Positions 53,416 through 61,841 are shown, numbered from the stretch's first letter. The stretch is DNA of 64,000 nucleotides from Candidatus Thiodiazotropha sp. (ex Monitilora ramsayi) (GCA_025655595.1 JAHXIO010000005.1:496001-560000), one strand, 5' to 3'. Numbers and translations: made by a program. Notes: generated from the letters alone by a model not told the origin.

Positions 53416-53781
53416 ATGAGCACCAACCCTTACGCTACCCGAATCGAGTACCTCGACGTCGACGGCAAACGGATAGCCACCGACCAGGAGGGTTATATTC
53501 AGGACATGGATGATTGGAACGAGGCGTTTGTTTACGCACTCGCGAAAAAAGAGCGTCTGGAGATTACGCAGGATCACTGGGATGTCATCCGCTACATCCG
53601 GGGTTACTACCAGTCCCATCGTGTGCAGGCCCAGGTACGGGACATGATCAAACATTTCAAACAGGTGTGGGGCCCATCCCGTGGCAACAATCGTTATCTG
53701 CATGACATTTTTCCCCGTGGCGGGCCACAGAAACAGGGCAATCGCCTGGCCGGTATCCGCAGGACCAAGGGAGAGCACTGA
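53416..53781 (+). CDS. Cysteine-free DsrC/TusE-family protein
   Basis: 121 aa. The DsrC/TusE fold is clear: LDVDGKRIATDQEGYIQDMDDWNEAFVYALAKKERLEITQDHWDVIRYIRGYYQ and FKQVWGPSRGNNRYLHDIFPRGGPQKQGNRLAGI. In DsrC and TusE the C-terminal arm carries one or two cysteines (ending near GLPKPTGCV); here the arm ends GIRRTKGEH and the whole protein has no cysteine, so it cannot carry persulfide. Cys-less relatives have been proposed to be regulatory (RspA type). It starts 97 bp after narI and overlaps the next gene by one base. Confidence 0.9.
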   Translation: MSTNPYATRIEYLDVDGKRIATDQEGYIQDMDDWNEAFVYALAKKERLEITQDHWDVIRYIRGYYQSHRVQAQVRDMIKHFKQVWGPSRGNNRYLHDIFPRGGPQKQGNRLAGIRRTKGEH

Positions 53782-54326
53782 TGAGAGTCGAGCGGGATAA
53801 AGTCGTTACCATCGAATATCGAATGATGGACTCCAAAAATGAACTGGTCGACAGCAGCGACTACAGCGATCCACTCTCCTTCATCCAGGGACGCGAAACG
53901 GTTTTCCCTGCTATCGAAAAGCGGATAGAAGGTTGCCAGGTGGGGGACAGGCGGGAGTTCGTGCTGGACGCGGAAGAGGCGTATGGCGCGAGAAGGGAAG
54001 CACTCATTCGGGTGATCCCGCGTGACCGCTTTAACTATGATGGTGTGGTGGAAGCGGGTATGACCTTCAGCGCCGGTACGCCGACAAACCGGAAACCGGT
54101 GACCGTGATCGAGGTCAATGATGATGAAATCACGGTGGATGCCAACCATCCGCTGGCAGGGGAGTCTCTTAACATCGATCTGATTGTGGTCGATGTGCGC
54201 GATGCCGTAGAGAAAGAGCTGGCCGATGGCGTGGTGCAGGAAATGGCTGACATCTATGCTCGCGAGGCGGCAGCCGAAGTGAGAAACACCACGACATATT
54301 CCGTATTCGTAAAAGGCCCAATGTAG
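53781..54326 (+). CDS. SlyD-like FKBP-type peptidyl-prolyl isomerase
   Basis: 181 aa. SlyD pattern: VVTIEYRMMDSKNELVDSSDYSDPLSFIQGRETVFPAIEKRIEGCQVGDRREFVLDAEEAYGARREALIRVIPRDRF, then the IF (insert-in-flap) segment and FSAGTPTNRKPVTVIEVNDDEITVDANHPLAGESLNIDLIVVDVRDA. The His/Cys-rich metal tail of SlyD is absent; instead there is an amphipathic stretch, VEKELADGVVQEMADIYAREAAAEV. Start overlaps the DsrC-like stop (TGATG). A prolyl isomerase next to nar genes is common and likely helps nitrate reductase assembly. Its last 131 bp recur at 61711-61841. Confidence 0.9.
   Translation: MRVERDKVVTIEYRMMDSKNELVDSSDYSDPLSFIQGRETVFPAIEKRIEGCQVGDRREFVLDAEEAYGARREALIRVIPRDRFNYDGVVEAGMTFSAGTPTNRKPVTVIEVNDDEITVDANHPLAGESLNIDLIVVDVRDAVEKELADGVVQEMADIYAREAAAEVRNTTTYSVFVKGPM
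54196..54326 (+). repeat. 3' end of slyD-like gene duplicated at 61711-61841
   Basis: The last 131 bp match 61711-61841 without gaps, with about 12 differences by hand alignment, most of them in the last third. The match begins sharply at TGCGCGATGCC. Confidence 0.85.
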
Positions 54327-54646
54327 TCTTACGAACCTCTTGTGTAATATCTGCCGTATCAAACTTGGAAGTTATTGTTGTCTTTAGTTGAATCCGCAGT
54401 CTATAGCGGGTTTTCAAGGAAATGGATCTCAACTCAGCCTGACAGGCCATCAAGAAAATACTCGCATGTTGGTAGTCTCCAACCCCCGATATGACTCAGT
54501 GTTCCACGCTCTGCCGCATAGGCGGCATGTTTTACTGTCGGATGACGATGAAACCATGAGAATTTAACAACATTGAGCGAAAACATGGGTCTATGGGCAA
54601 AAGCATGATGCTGAACAAAACTCAGCCGGGAGTGTAAAATGAGACG
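54327..54646. other. Intergenic region
   Basis: 320 bp between the slyD-like gene and the sigma-54 activator. No gene or strong terminator is visible. It must contain the activator's promoter. Confidence 0.45.
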
Positions 54647-56371
54647 ATGCGTGACACTGATGATCCAAAAAAGCCGCTAGTAAATCACAATGTTGCTTTC
54701 CACTGGCAGGTTGATCGCCGGATGCGTATTACAGGTTATCAGGGTGAGATTCAGCTCTTCGATGATTTAGACGTTCCTCTCGATTGTTTTCTGCAAGAAC
54801 CACAGCTACAAATCTACCGAAATGCCCTGGCTGGAGAGGCCGGAACCTATGAAGGCGAGTTGGTGGGCCGCCAATTTCTAGTCTGTGTTGAACCGACATC
54901 CGATGGATGTCGGGCCGTGGCCATGGATATCAGCGCCTACAAACAAGCGCAACAGTCCATGGCTACGCTGAAACGCCATAACGAGTTGATCTTGGAAGCG
55001 GCAGGTGAGGGGATCTACGGCCTTGATATGAATGGCGCCGCCACCTTCGTTAACCCTGCCGCAGTGTCAATGACCGGCTGGAGTGCCGAAGAGACGATTG
55101 GTGGCACTATCCACAATAAACATCATCATAGTCATGCTGATGGCAGTCATTATCCACATGAGGAGTGTCCCATTTATGCGGCTATCAAGGACGGTGAGGT
55201 ACACCATGTGGATGATGAAGTGTTCTGGCGCAAGGATGGCAGCTGTTTCCCTGTAGAGTACACCAGTACCCCGATTTATGAAGATGGCAAACTGGCCGGG
55301 GCAGTGGTGGTATTCAAGGATATTAGTGAGCGCAAGCTGGCTGAACAGAATTTGCTCAACGCCTTTCAGGAGGTTAAGCAACTGAAAGAGCGCCTGCAGG
55401 AGCAAAATGTCTATCTGCAGGAGGAGATCCGTCAAGACCACAACTTCGGTGAGATCATCGGCCAGTCGCCACCGATACAACAGCTGCTACAAAGTGTGCA
55501 GCAGGTGGCAACCACCGATGCCACCGTATTGATTCTGGGTGAGAGTGGTACTGGTAAGGAAATGATTGCGCGAGCCATTCATCAGGCCAGCACTCGAAGC
55601 GACAAGCCGTTGGTGAAGATTAATTGTGGGGCGATTTCTGCCGGGCTGGTGGAGAGTGAACTATTCGGTCACGAAAAGGGTGCCTTTACTGGCGCCGTGG
55701 CGCAGCGCAAGGGCCGCTTTGAACTGGCGGATGGTGGTACCTTGTTTCTTGATGAGGTGGGTGAACTCCCCCCGGATACCCAGGTCAAGCTGCTGCGCGC
55801 CATCCAGGAGCAGGAGTTCGAGCGGGTTGGCGGTAGTGCAGCAATCCGGGTGGATGTACGCATCATTGCCGCTACGAACAGGAATCTGCATGAGCTCGTG
55901 CAGCAGGGTTCGTTTCGTCAGGATCTCTATTACCGCATCAATGTGTTCCCCCTGCAGATGCCAACGTTACGGGAACGCGCCTCTGATGTGCCGATGCTGG
56001 TAGAGCATTTCATCCAACAGGCAAAGCAAAAGTTCGGTAAGCCCCTACAGGGCATTAGCCAGCAGGGGATGGCTGCCCTGCAGCGATATTCATGGCCGGG
56101 AAACATCCGTGAACTGCAGAATGTTATCGAGCGGGCGGCCATTCTCAGCACCGGTACAGTACTCCCGGTTGACGACCTGTTACCCTCCCAGACGGCAGTA
56201 GTCGAAGAGCTGCCGTTACTGAGCCTGGAGGAGCTGGAACGATCCCATATCAAACGGGCGCTGGTATTCACCGATGGTGTGATTTCCGGACCGAATGGGG
56301 CAGCTCATATACTGGGTATACACCCAAATACCTTGCGCTCACGGATGTTGAAACTGGGCATTCGCTTTTAG
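54647..56371 (+). CDS. Sigma-54-dependent activator with two N-terminal PAS domains
   Basis: 574 aa. Two PAS domains (about residues 15-105 and 115-235) precede a short coiled coil and the AAA+ domain: Walker A GESGTGKEMIARA, the sigma-54 loop EKGAFTGAVAQRKGRFELADGGTLFLDEVGELP, and RVDVRIIAATNRNL with VFPLQMPTLRERASDVP. A Fis-type helix-turn-helix ends the protein (HIKRALVFTDGVISGPNGAAHILGIHPNTLRSRMLKLGI). No receiver domain. The first PAS may sense redox, oxygen or a small molecule. The likely target is the promoter directly downstream. Confidence 0.94.
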   Translation: MRDTDDPKKPLVNHNVAFHWQVDRRMRITGYQGEIQLFDDLDVPLDCFLQEPQLQIYRNALAGEAGTYEGELVGRQFLVCVEPTSDGCRAVAMDISAYKQAQQSMATLKRHNELILEAAGEGIYGLDMNGAATFVNPAAVSMTGWSAEETIGGTIHNKHHHSHADGSHYPHEECPIYAAIKDGEVHHVDDEVFWRKDGSCFPVEYTSTPIYEDGKLAGAVVVFKDISERKLAEQNLLNAFQEVKQLKERLQEQNVYLQEEIRQDHNFGEIIGQSPPIQQLLQSVQQVATTDATVLILGESGTGKEMIARAIHQASTRSDKPLVKINCGAISAGLVESELFGHEKGAFTGAVAQRKGRFELADGGTLFLDEVGELPPDTQVKLLRAIQEQEFERVGGSAAIRVDVRIIAATNRNLHELVQQGSFRQDLYYRINVFPLQMPTLRERASDVPMLVEHFIQQAKQKFGKPLQGISQQGMAALQRYSWPGNIRELQNVIERAAILSTGTVLPVDDLLPSQTAVVEELPLLSLEELERSHIKRALVFTDGVISGPNGAAHILGIHPNTLRSRMLKLGIRF

Positions 56372-56376
56372 TGCAT

Positions 56377-56409
56377 TACGACATTTCGTGAGAAAAACGA
56401 AATATCGTA
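56377..56409 (+). promoter_or_regulatory. Inverted repeat, candidate upstream activator site
   Basis: TACGACATTTCGT and ACGAAATATCGTA are inverted arms (12 of 13 positions pair) separated by 7 bases. It is centred near 56393, about 130 bp upstream of the expected start at the sigma-54 promoter, the usual position for an enhancer. Its core is GT-N7-AC, as in sites of NorR-type activators. It might instead be a hairpin for the activator gene, but no T tract follows. Confidence 0.6.
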
Positions 56410-56497
56410 ACCATACAATTCTGACCGTTCCCACGCGTTCCGATTCAGTGCATGCTATCTTATTGTTTGTAAAGTAATTTGGCTGCTTATCCACTGC

Positions 56498-56514
56498 TGG
56501 CACAGTCCTTGATT
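56498..56514 (+). promoter_or_regulatory. Sigma-54 (-24/-12) promoter
   Basis: CTGGCACAGTCCTTGAT matches YTGGCACGRNNNTTGCW at almost every position, differing at the base after TGGCAC and with TTGA for TTGC. It lies 41 bases upstream of the next ATG and directly after a gene for a sigma-54 activator. Confidence 0.75.
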
Positions 56515-56554
56515 AGATCCTCTCAATAGTAAAGTACCGAGAGGAACGTCTGCC

Positions 56555-57961
56555 ATGCAGCAACAGGAGAGCCACCAGAGTATCTCAATCGAAGTGGAAG
56601 CGCCGGTGTGGGAGCTCAATACGGGAAGCAATAAGATCCATGCCAAGCGGATGCCGGGCCGGTTTCGCAGCATCAAATGGCTGACCGCCTCATTGTGGTT
56701 GATATTCTTTCTCGGGCCCTACCTGCGTTGGGGAGACAGGCAAGCGGTGTTACTGGATATCTCTGGTAGCCAGTTCCACCTCTTTGGGGTGACCGTGTAC
56801 CCTTATGATGTCTGGATGTTGTCGTTTGTACTGCTGTTTTTCGCCATGCTGTTGGGGATTGCCACGGTACTGGCGGGACGAGCCTTCTGTGGCTATTTCT
56901 GTTTTCAGACGGTTTGGACCGATCTATTCTGCTGGATCGAGGCGCGCATGGAAGGCCCGCCACGGGCTCGCATTGCCCTGGATGCCGCCCCCTGGAATCT
57001 GCGTAAGTTGAGTATCAAGCTTAGCAAGCATACTTTGTGGCTGACCATCTCGATGATGACTGGGGTAAGTTTTGCGGCCTGGTTTACTGATGCTTATCAG
57101 TTATGGGTAGATTATTTTACCTTGCAGGCACATACCTCTGCCTGGATTGTCCTGCTGATGTTTACCGCCGGTACATATTTGTTTGCAGGCTTTATGCGTG
57201 AGCAGGTCTGTTTCTGGCTCTGTCCCTATGCGCGTATCCAGGGGGTACTCTATGACAATAACACCCTGCTGCCCACGTATGACGAGGCCCGCGGTGAGCC
57301 TCGATCCAGGTTGGACCGTAGCGCAGAGAACCAACGAGTGGGTTGCGTGGATTGTGATCAGTGTGTGGCGGTGTGCCCCACGGGTATCGATATCCGTGAG
57401 GGGCAACAGATCGGCTGTATCACATGCGGTCTTTGTATTGATGCCTGTGACAGCGTTATGGATAAGATCAATCAACCGCGAGGCTTGATTCGTTATGACT
57501 CACTGGCCGGCGTTCTCGGTGATAGGCCTCGACGCTGGTATCAACGCCCCCAGGTGTTGGCGTCGGCAGCGATGATAGTGATTTCCGTAGTGTTCGTTGT
57601 CTATGGGCTAAACAACATTACCGAGGCAGAGTTAAGCGTTTCTCCTAAACGCCAGCCCACGTATGTTCTGATGAGCGATGGAGCCATTCAGAATAGCTAT
57701 CAGCTACGGATATTTAATAAGAGCGGAGCCGATAGCAACTATCGTATTGAAGTGGACGGTTTTGACGACATGTTTGTAACGGGTAATGGGAAGCCATTGC
57801 TGGTTGAAGCGGGTAGGAGGGCAAGTGCTTTGCTATTTGTTAAGGTATCCCGTGAACAGTTGTCGAAAGATATCTCTCCTTTAATGTTCCGTATCGTGAA
57901 TATCTCCCGAGAGTCCCCAGCAGTCGAGGTTAAAAGCGTTTTTCTGGCGCCTCGAACATGA
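56555..57961 (+). CDS. ccoG: CcoG/FixG-like cytochrome oxidase accessory protein
   Basis: 468 aa with about five membrane segments. The [4Fe-4S] groups are CFWLCPYARIQGVLYD and CVDCDQCVAVCPTGIDIREGQQIGCITCGLCIDACDSVMDKINQPRGLIRYDS, then a C-terminal immunoglobulin-like domain (RIFNKSGADSNYRIEVDG). CcoG reduces copper for insertion into cbb3 oxidase. Here no ccoNOP genes are present; it is instead followed by CoxIII- and CoxIV-like genes under a sigma-54 promoter. GAGAGG precedes the ATG. Confidence 0.92.
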   Translation: MQQQESHQSISIEVEAPVWELNTGSNKIHAKRMPGRFRSIKWLTASLWLIFFLGPYLRWGDRQAVLLDISGSQFHLFGVTVYPYDVWMLSFVLLFFAMLLGIATVLAGRAFCGYFCFQTVWTDLFCWIEARMEGPPRARIALDAAPWNLRKLSIKLSKHTLWLTISMMTGVSFAAWFTDAYQLWVDYFTLQAHTSAWIVLLMFTAGTYLFAGFMREQVCFWLCPYARIQGVLYDNNTLLPTYDEARGEPRSRLDRSAENQRVGCVDCDQCVAVCPTGIDIREGQQIGCITCGLCIDACDSVMDKINQPRGLIRYDSLAGVLGDRPRRWYQRPQVLASAAMIVISVVFVVYGLNNITEAELSVSPKRQPTYVLMSDGAIQNSYQLRIFNKSGADSNYRIEVDGFDDMFVTGNGKPLLVEAGRRASALLFVKVSREQLSKDISPLMFRIVNISRESPAVEVKSVFLAPRT

Positions 57962-57965
57962 CGCG

Positions 57966-58601
57966 ATGAGGACGCTTGGATATTACCCAATGAACACTTC
58001 TTCCTCCGAAGCTTTGTCTATAACTCTAGACACTGAAACAACCGTCCACGGTCGAGTTCCCGGAAACAGTGGCATCTGGGTAGGTATATTCTGTGTGCTG
58101 GTTGAATTTCTTCTCTTATTTATCGTTTATTTTATTGCCAAAGCACATAATCCAGAGGCTTTTTCTATTGGCCCTGACAAACTCATCACTTCAGCGGGCA
58201 CCATCATCACCATTATATTGCTCACGAGTGGCTACTGTATGGTGAAAGCTGTGACCTCCATTCGCAGTGATCAACGCAAAGCCTCATTACGCTGGATTAT
58301 CCTGGCAACACTGCTGGGCTTTGGCTATCCGATTGTGAAGTATTTTGAAATTCGGTGGAATGTCGCACATGGCATTCATGGAGAGACCGGGGTTTTCTAT
58401 ACAGTCTACTACTATTTGACGCTAACTCATCTGGTTCATGTCAGTTGGGGACTGATGGGATTAATCTGGATTGCAATACGTACGGGAGTAGGCGCATATT
58501 CATCTCATAATCACAGTGGTCTGGAAGCGGCAGCACTCTACTGGCATACAACTGATGTTATCTGGCTTGTGATTTTTTCCTTCTTCTACATTCTGAGATG
58601 A
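57966..58601 (+). CDS. Cytochrome oxidase subunit III-like protein (NorE type)
   Basis: 211 aa; start at 57966 is four bases past the ccoG stop, and an internal ATG at 57990 is also possible. About five membrane segments with VPGNSGIWVGIFCVLVEFLLLF (N-terminal motif), YYLTLTHLVHVSWGLMGLIWIAIRTG and ALYWHTTDVIWLVIFSFFYIL, typical of NorE/CoxIII. NorE-type proteins are accessory to nitric oxide reductase rather than part of an oxidase. No subunit I gene is near. Confidence 0.88.
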   Translation: MRTLGYYPMNTSSSEALSITLDTETTVHGRVPGNSGIWVGIFCVLVEFLLLFIVYFIAKAHNPEAFSIGPDKLITSAGTIITIILLTSGYCMVKAVTSIRSDQRKASLRWIILATLLGFGYPIVKYFEIRWNVAHGIHGETGVFYTVYYYLTLTHLVHVSWGLMGLIWIAIRTGVGAYSSHNHSGLEAAALYWHTTDVIWLVIFSFFYILR

Positions 58602-58611
58602 CGGGCAAATT

Positions 58612-58893
58612 ATGATCGGACATACCGAAAGAATCTGGTTGATGCTCATCAGTCTCACCTTTCTTGGAGCATTGATAGGAGAGGGTGGTCATGCCGGATG
58701 GTTGCTCACATTGACGGTAGCCATCCTCATGGCCATAAAAGGCAGTGTTGTGATTGATCACTACATGGAAATGCGTTCATCCAATCAGCGTATACGAGAT
58801 GTTTTACGCACGTTCATTATATTGGTACCGATTCTGGTGATTTTCTTTCATGGCTGGGGAGAAGAAGTACGACAATTAACCACCCTTAATTGA
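58612..58893 (+). CDS. Small CoxIV/NorF-like membrane protein
   Basis: 93 aa with three membrane segments. The stretch LTVAILMAIKGSVVIDHYMEMR resembles the VIDHFMELR-type motif of prokaryotic cytochrome oxidase subunit IV and NorF-like proteins. It starts 10 bp after the NorE-like gene and is the last gene of the sigma-54 unit. Confidence 0.82.
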   Translation: MIGHTERIWLMLISLTFLGALIGEGGHAGWLLTLTVAILMAIKGSVVIDHYMEMRSSNQRIRDVLRTFIILVPILVIFFHGWGEEVRQLTTLN

Positions 58894-58896
58894 ATT

Positions 58897-58983
58897 AAAT
58901 TGCAGAGGTGGTGCCGGGAGGCCGAAGCCGCAGGTATTGAATCACTGTGCAGCTTCGCCGACAGCCTCAAAGGCTACATTGGG
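58897..58983 (+). pseudogene. Possible 3' fragment of a fatty-acid desaturase gene
   Basis: Reading from TTGCAGAGG, the peptide QRWCREAEAAGIESLCSFADSLKGYI resembles the C-terminal WCxxAExSGIxxLxxFAxxLRxY of DesA-type acyl-CoA desaturases. No desaturase lies upstream, so this would be a stray 3' end. The match is short. Confidence 0.35.
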
Positions 58984-58992
58984 CCTCACCCG

Positions 58993-60312
58993 TTAGTTGA
59001 TCTTCGCTCCGAGCCAGCGATTCATCACTGTACAGGCGGTCAGGTCGCCGCTGACATTTATGGCGGTGCGAGACATATCGAGCAGGCGGTCAACGCCGAT
59101 AATCAGTGCGATACCACTGGGCGGTACGCCGATCCCCTGCAGAATAGTGGCGAGGATGACGATCCCCACACCCGGTGTGCTGGGAGAACCTATAGAGGCC
59201 CCCACCGTCGTCACCGCCAGCATAATGATCTCTGCAACGCTGAGGTCAACCCCATAGACCTGGGTCAGAAAGACCGCCGCAACCACCTGATAAAGTGCGG
59301 TTCCATCCATGTTGACGGTGGCACCAAGGGGTACGACAAATTTGGAGATTGCCGGCTTGACCGCCAGTTGCTCCTCTGCCGTCTTCATCGACAGCGGCAT
59401 TACTGCTGCCGAACTGGAGGTGGAGAAGGCGAGTAGCTGCACCTCACGAATCTTTTTAAGGAATTCGATTGGATTGCGTTTAGCCAACAGGGTGACGATC
59501 AACAGGTAGGCAAGGAGCAGCAGCAACAGTCCGAGTATCACTGTCCCCATATAGACCGAGATCCCGGTGATCGCATCAAGCCCCACTTTAATGGTGATGT
59601 CAGCCAGCAGGCCGAAGACCGCATAGGGCGCCAGCAACATCGCCCAGCCCACCACCTTGAGCGAAATATCTTGCACCGTCTCCAGCACCGCGAACACCGC
59701 ATCAACCTTCACAGTCCGTTCCAGCGAGACCAGGGCAACGCCCATAATGATGGCGTAGATGACGATGGCGAGCATATCGCGGGTCAATCGGGACTCAGCA
59801 ATATTGGTCGGGATGAGCCCGGCGATCATGTCAGGCAGATTACTATCGGTCAGTGTCGCAACGGCCTCATCGCCGGGTACACCACTACCCTCGCTCTGCG
59901 GGCTCACCGCCTGCAGCAGTTGCGAATCGACATAGTTACCGGGCTCGATAGTGAGGGCCAGGACGATACCGATGGTGACCGCGATGGTAGTGGTAGCAAC
60001 AAAGTAAGGAAAGATGCGCAGACCGACACGCTTGAGAAAAACGGGATCGCCACTGGAGGCGATACCGAGGATAATCGAACAGGTGATCAATGGAATCACC
60101 ACCATCTGGATAAGGTTGAGGAAGACGACGCCGGGCAATCGCAGCCACGAGGCGATCTGATAGGCCCTCTCTTCGGCCACCAACGCTCCACCCGACGGGG
60201 AGAGTGACAGGCCGATGGCGATACCCAACACCATGGCGATCAGGATCTGTATCCACAGGTGGCTGCGGATCAGAACAGCGATACTCTGGTAATCGCTTCT
60301 CTCGGCTTCCAT
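58993..60312 (-). CDS. Dicarboxylate/amino acid:cation symporter (DAACS)
   Basis: 439 aa with eight hydrophobic helices and two re-entrant loops. DAACS motifs: AFSTSSSAAVMPLSMKTAEEQLAV (serine-rich hairpin 1), VPLGATVNMDGTALYQVVAAVFLTQVYG (helix 7, NMDGT), AVTTVGASIGSPSTPGVGIVILATILQGIGVP (hairpin 2), and DRLLDMSRTAINVSGDLTACTVMNRW (helix 8). It imports C4-dicarboxylates or acidic amino acids with Na+ or H+. The ATG has no good ribosome site and lies 5 bases after the stop of a truncated gene, so its original promoter may have been replaced. Confidence 0.93.
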   Translation of the reverse strand: MEAERSDYQSIAVLIRSHLWIQILIAMVLGIAIGLSLSPSGGALVAEERAYQIASWLRLPGVVFLNLIQMVVIPLITCSIILGIASSGDPVFLKRVGLRIFPYFVATTTIAVTIGIVLALTIEPGNYVDSQLLQAVSPQSEGSGVPGDEAVATLTDSNLPDMIAGLIPTNIAESRLTRDMLAIVIYAIIMGVALVSLERTVKVDAVFAVLETVQDISLKVVGWAMLLAPYAVFGLLADITIKVGLDAITGISVYMGTVILGLLLLLLAYLLIVTLLAKRNPIEFLKKIREVQLLAFSTSSSAAVMPLSMKTAEEQLAVKPAISKFVVPLGATVNMDGTALYQVVAAVFLTQVYGVDLSVAEIIMLAVTTVGASIGSPSTPGVGIVILATILQGIGVPPSGIALIIGVDRLLDMSRTAINVSGDLTACTVMNRWLGAKIN

Positions 60313-60317
60313 GGGCG

Positions 60318-60464
60318 TTAGTCCGTTGTAACTCGATAGCTACGGCTGACTCTACCGATGGATAGGAATTTGCTTTCAGCGAATGCTATCGATGGGACCG
60401 CTACCAGAGCCAACATTCCCGCCAGCGCCGTTTTGACATAACCCTGCTTATCCGTAATCGCCAT
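60318..60464 (-). pseudogene. N-terminal remnant of a TAXI-type TRAP solute-binding protein
   Basis: 48 codons: MAITDKQGYVKTALAGMLALVAVPSIAFAESKFLSIG, a signal peptide plus the KFLSIGTGG-like start of TAXI binding proteins, then unrelated RVSRSYRVTTD and a stop. The domain after residue ~37 is gone. Confidence 0.6.
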
Positions 60465-60767
60465 TCTCCCACACCTCTTCTTCGTATTTTTGAATCCCGG
60501 GCGGGATAATTCCTTTTTTCTCCAGTACGTGCTGAAGTATAAGCTTTAGCCAGGCTGCTCCCGGCATGATCTTCAAGTTGCGTTTTAGGGTGGCATGGTG
60601 CTAGGAGTGATAAATAGCCATGCCCTGCTTCGCTTGGTACTCCATTTTCTCCAGCGAAAACGGGTTGCGTGCCACTTGAAGAAAACCAGCAGCACTAACA
60701 GGAGCATCATGGGGAACAATGCCAGACCCCAATGAAAAAAATCCGCTGGAATGGTTAAGTCCGTCAT
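60448..60767 (-). pseudogene. Broken membrane-protein remnant
   Basis: From 60767 the sequence MTDLTIPADFFHWGLALFPMMLLLVLLVFFKWHATR looks like the N-terminus of a permease (possibly lactate-permease-like). It then shifts frame; another frame gives FSLEKMEYQAKQGMAIYHS, a TAG stop, and continues HHATLKRNLKIMPGAAWLKLILQHVLEKKGIIPPGIQKYEEEVWENGDYG to a stop at 60448, overlapping the start of the TAXI remnant. I cannot name the second part. Confidence 0.4.
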
Positions 60768-60807
60768 AGCCCCGCTTATCAGAAGTGAATTTATTGGTGA
60801 CAAACAA

Positions 60808-61125
60808 TCAAAAGTATAGAAGAAGAATCATTAAGCGAATGGGAAATTTCACGAAGTCAAAGGTGGCCTCACCACAGGCGAGTATCGTCATGACGAACAA
60901 GGCCCAGCGCAACACCCGTTGAGGTATGTTGTTGGCAAAATGCACTGCAAACCATCCGCCAGGGCCGTCACTGTCCGCCAGCACTAACCCTACCTGCTAC
61001 TGAACCAGGTCAAGCAAGATGAAAATCATCAGTGAAATCCCTGTGAGAATACAGATCGCAATATTCCTGAGGGCATTGGCCGGTGCCAGGTGATAGGGAA
61101 GAATGCCAGCTATCGCCACAGGAAG
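60808..61125 (-). pseudogene. C-terminal remnant of a TSUP (TauE/SafE) exporter
   Basis: The translation LPVAIAGILPYHLAPANALRNIAICILTGISLMIFILLDLVQ, a TAG stop at 60997-60999, then QVGLVLADSDGPGGWFAVHFANNIPQRVLRWALFVMTILACGEATFDF matches the last third of TSUP sulfite/anion exporters (ANALRN, GGW..A...NNIPQRVLRW). The N-terminal part is replaced by transposase sequence. Confidence 0.6.
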
Positions 61126-61407
61126 GATAAAACCTGGTCTACCCCAAGGAGCAGCTTCCCCATAGGCATTGTTCAGAAGCTTGGAGGCAATGCGGTAGAA
61201 GGAGCCCAGCCGGTGGCGCTGGTAAATATGTGGCCTCAGCAGTTTCGGGATGGTCAAGACATACTGCTGATGGGGCGCAGGAAAAAGGACCTCTTCCTCT
61301 ATCCAATCACCATAGGCCAACATTCGTTTCTGATGGCAGGTCGGACATAAATAGCGTGTCTTGCAGCTGAACGTGTTTGGTAGTCGAGTTTCTTGTATTG
61401 CATGCAC
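61126..61407 (-). pseudogene. IS91-family transposase fragment
   Basis: 94 codons: SCKTRYLCPTCHQKRMLAYGDWIEEEVLFPAPHQQYVLTIPKLLRPHIYQRHRLGSFYRIASKLL...AYGEAAPWGRPGF. This is the zinc-binding N-terminal part (CPxCHQKR) of IS91-type Y2 transposases. The catalytic tyrosines lie beyond the break, and the frame runs into a TSUP exporter remnant. Confidence 0.75.
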
Positions 61408-61574
61408 AATAACCTATGATTCTGATAAGGAATAAAGTGCCTGTTACAGAGCTTTGTGGCGTTATTCGTGACGTCAAAGTCGGTCTTGGGTTAAAGGCAT
61501 TGCCAGTCTGCCTTCCGTAGGATTTGGCGATAGGCAGATCACTTTTGGCAAATTGGACAGCCGGGGTGATAGCC

Positions 61575-61841
61575 ATGAAACGGAGAACATTTCTTTCCGC
61601 AAGCGGTGCCACTCTGGCATCGATTCTGCTCCCGAAACTGAGTCTGGCAGAACCCGTCAACAGAGCCGCTATCGTGATCGGTGTGGACAGGTCGGGGTCG
61701 CTGCCTGTCCTGCGCGATGCCGTAGAGAAAGAGCTGGCCGATGGCGTGGTGCAGGAGATGGCTGACATCTATGCTCGCGAGGCGGCAGCTGAAGAGAGAA
61801 GCACCATGACATATTCCGTTTTGGTTAAAGCCCCCGTGTAA
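61575..61841 (+). pseudogene. Chimera: Tat-secreted caspase-like N-terminus joined to slyD-like 3' end
   Basis: 88 codons. The start MKRRTFLSASGATLASILLPKLSLAEP is a twin-arginine signal peptide, and RAAIVIGVDRSGSLPVLRDA looks like the first strand of a caspase-family (C14) domain. At TGCGCGATGCC the sequence switches to the last 131 bp of the slyD-like gene (DAVEKELADGVVQEMADIYAREAAAE...). It keeps an open frame and a stop, so it could be expressed, but neither parent domain is complete. Confidence 0.75.
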
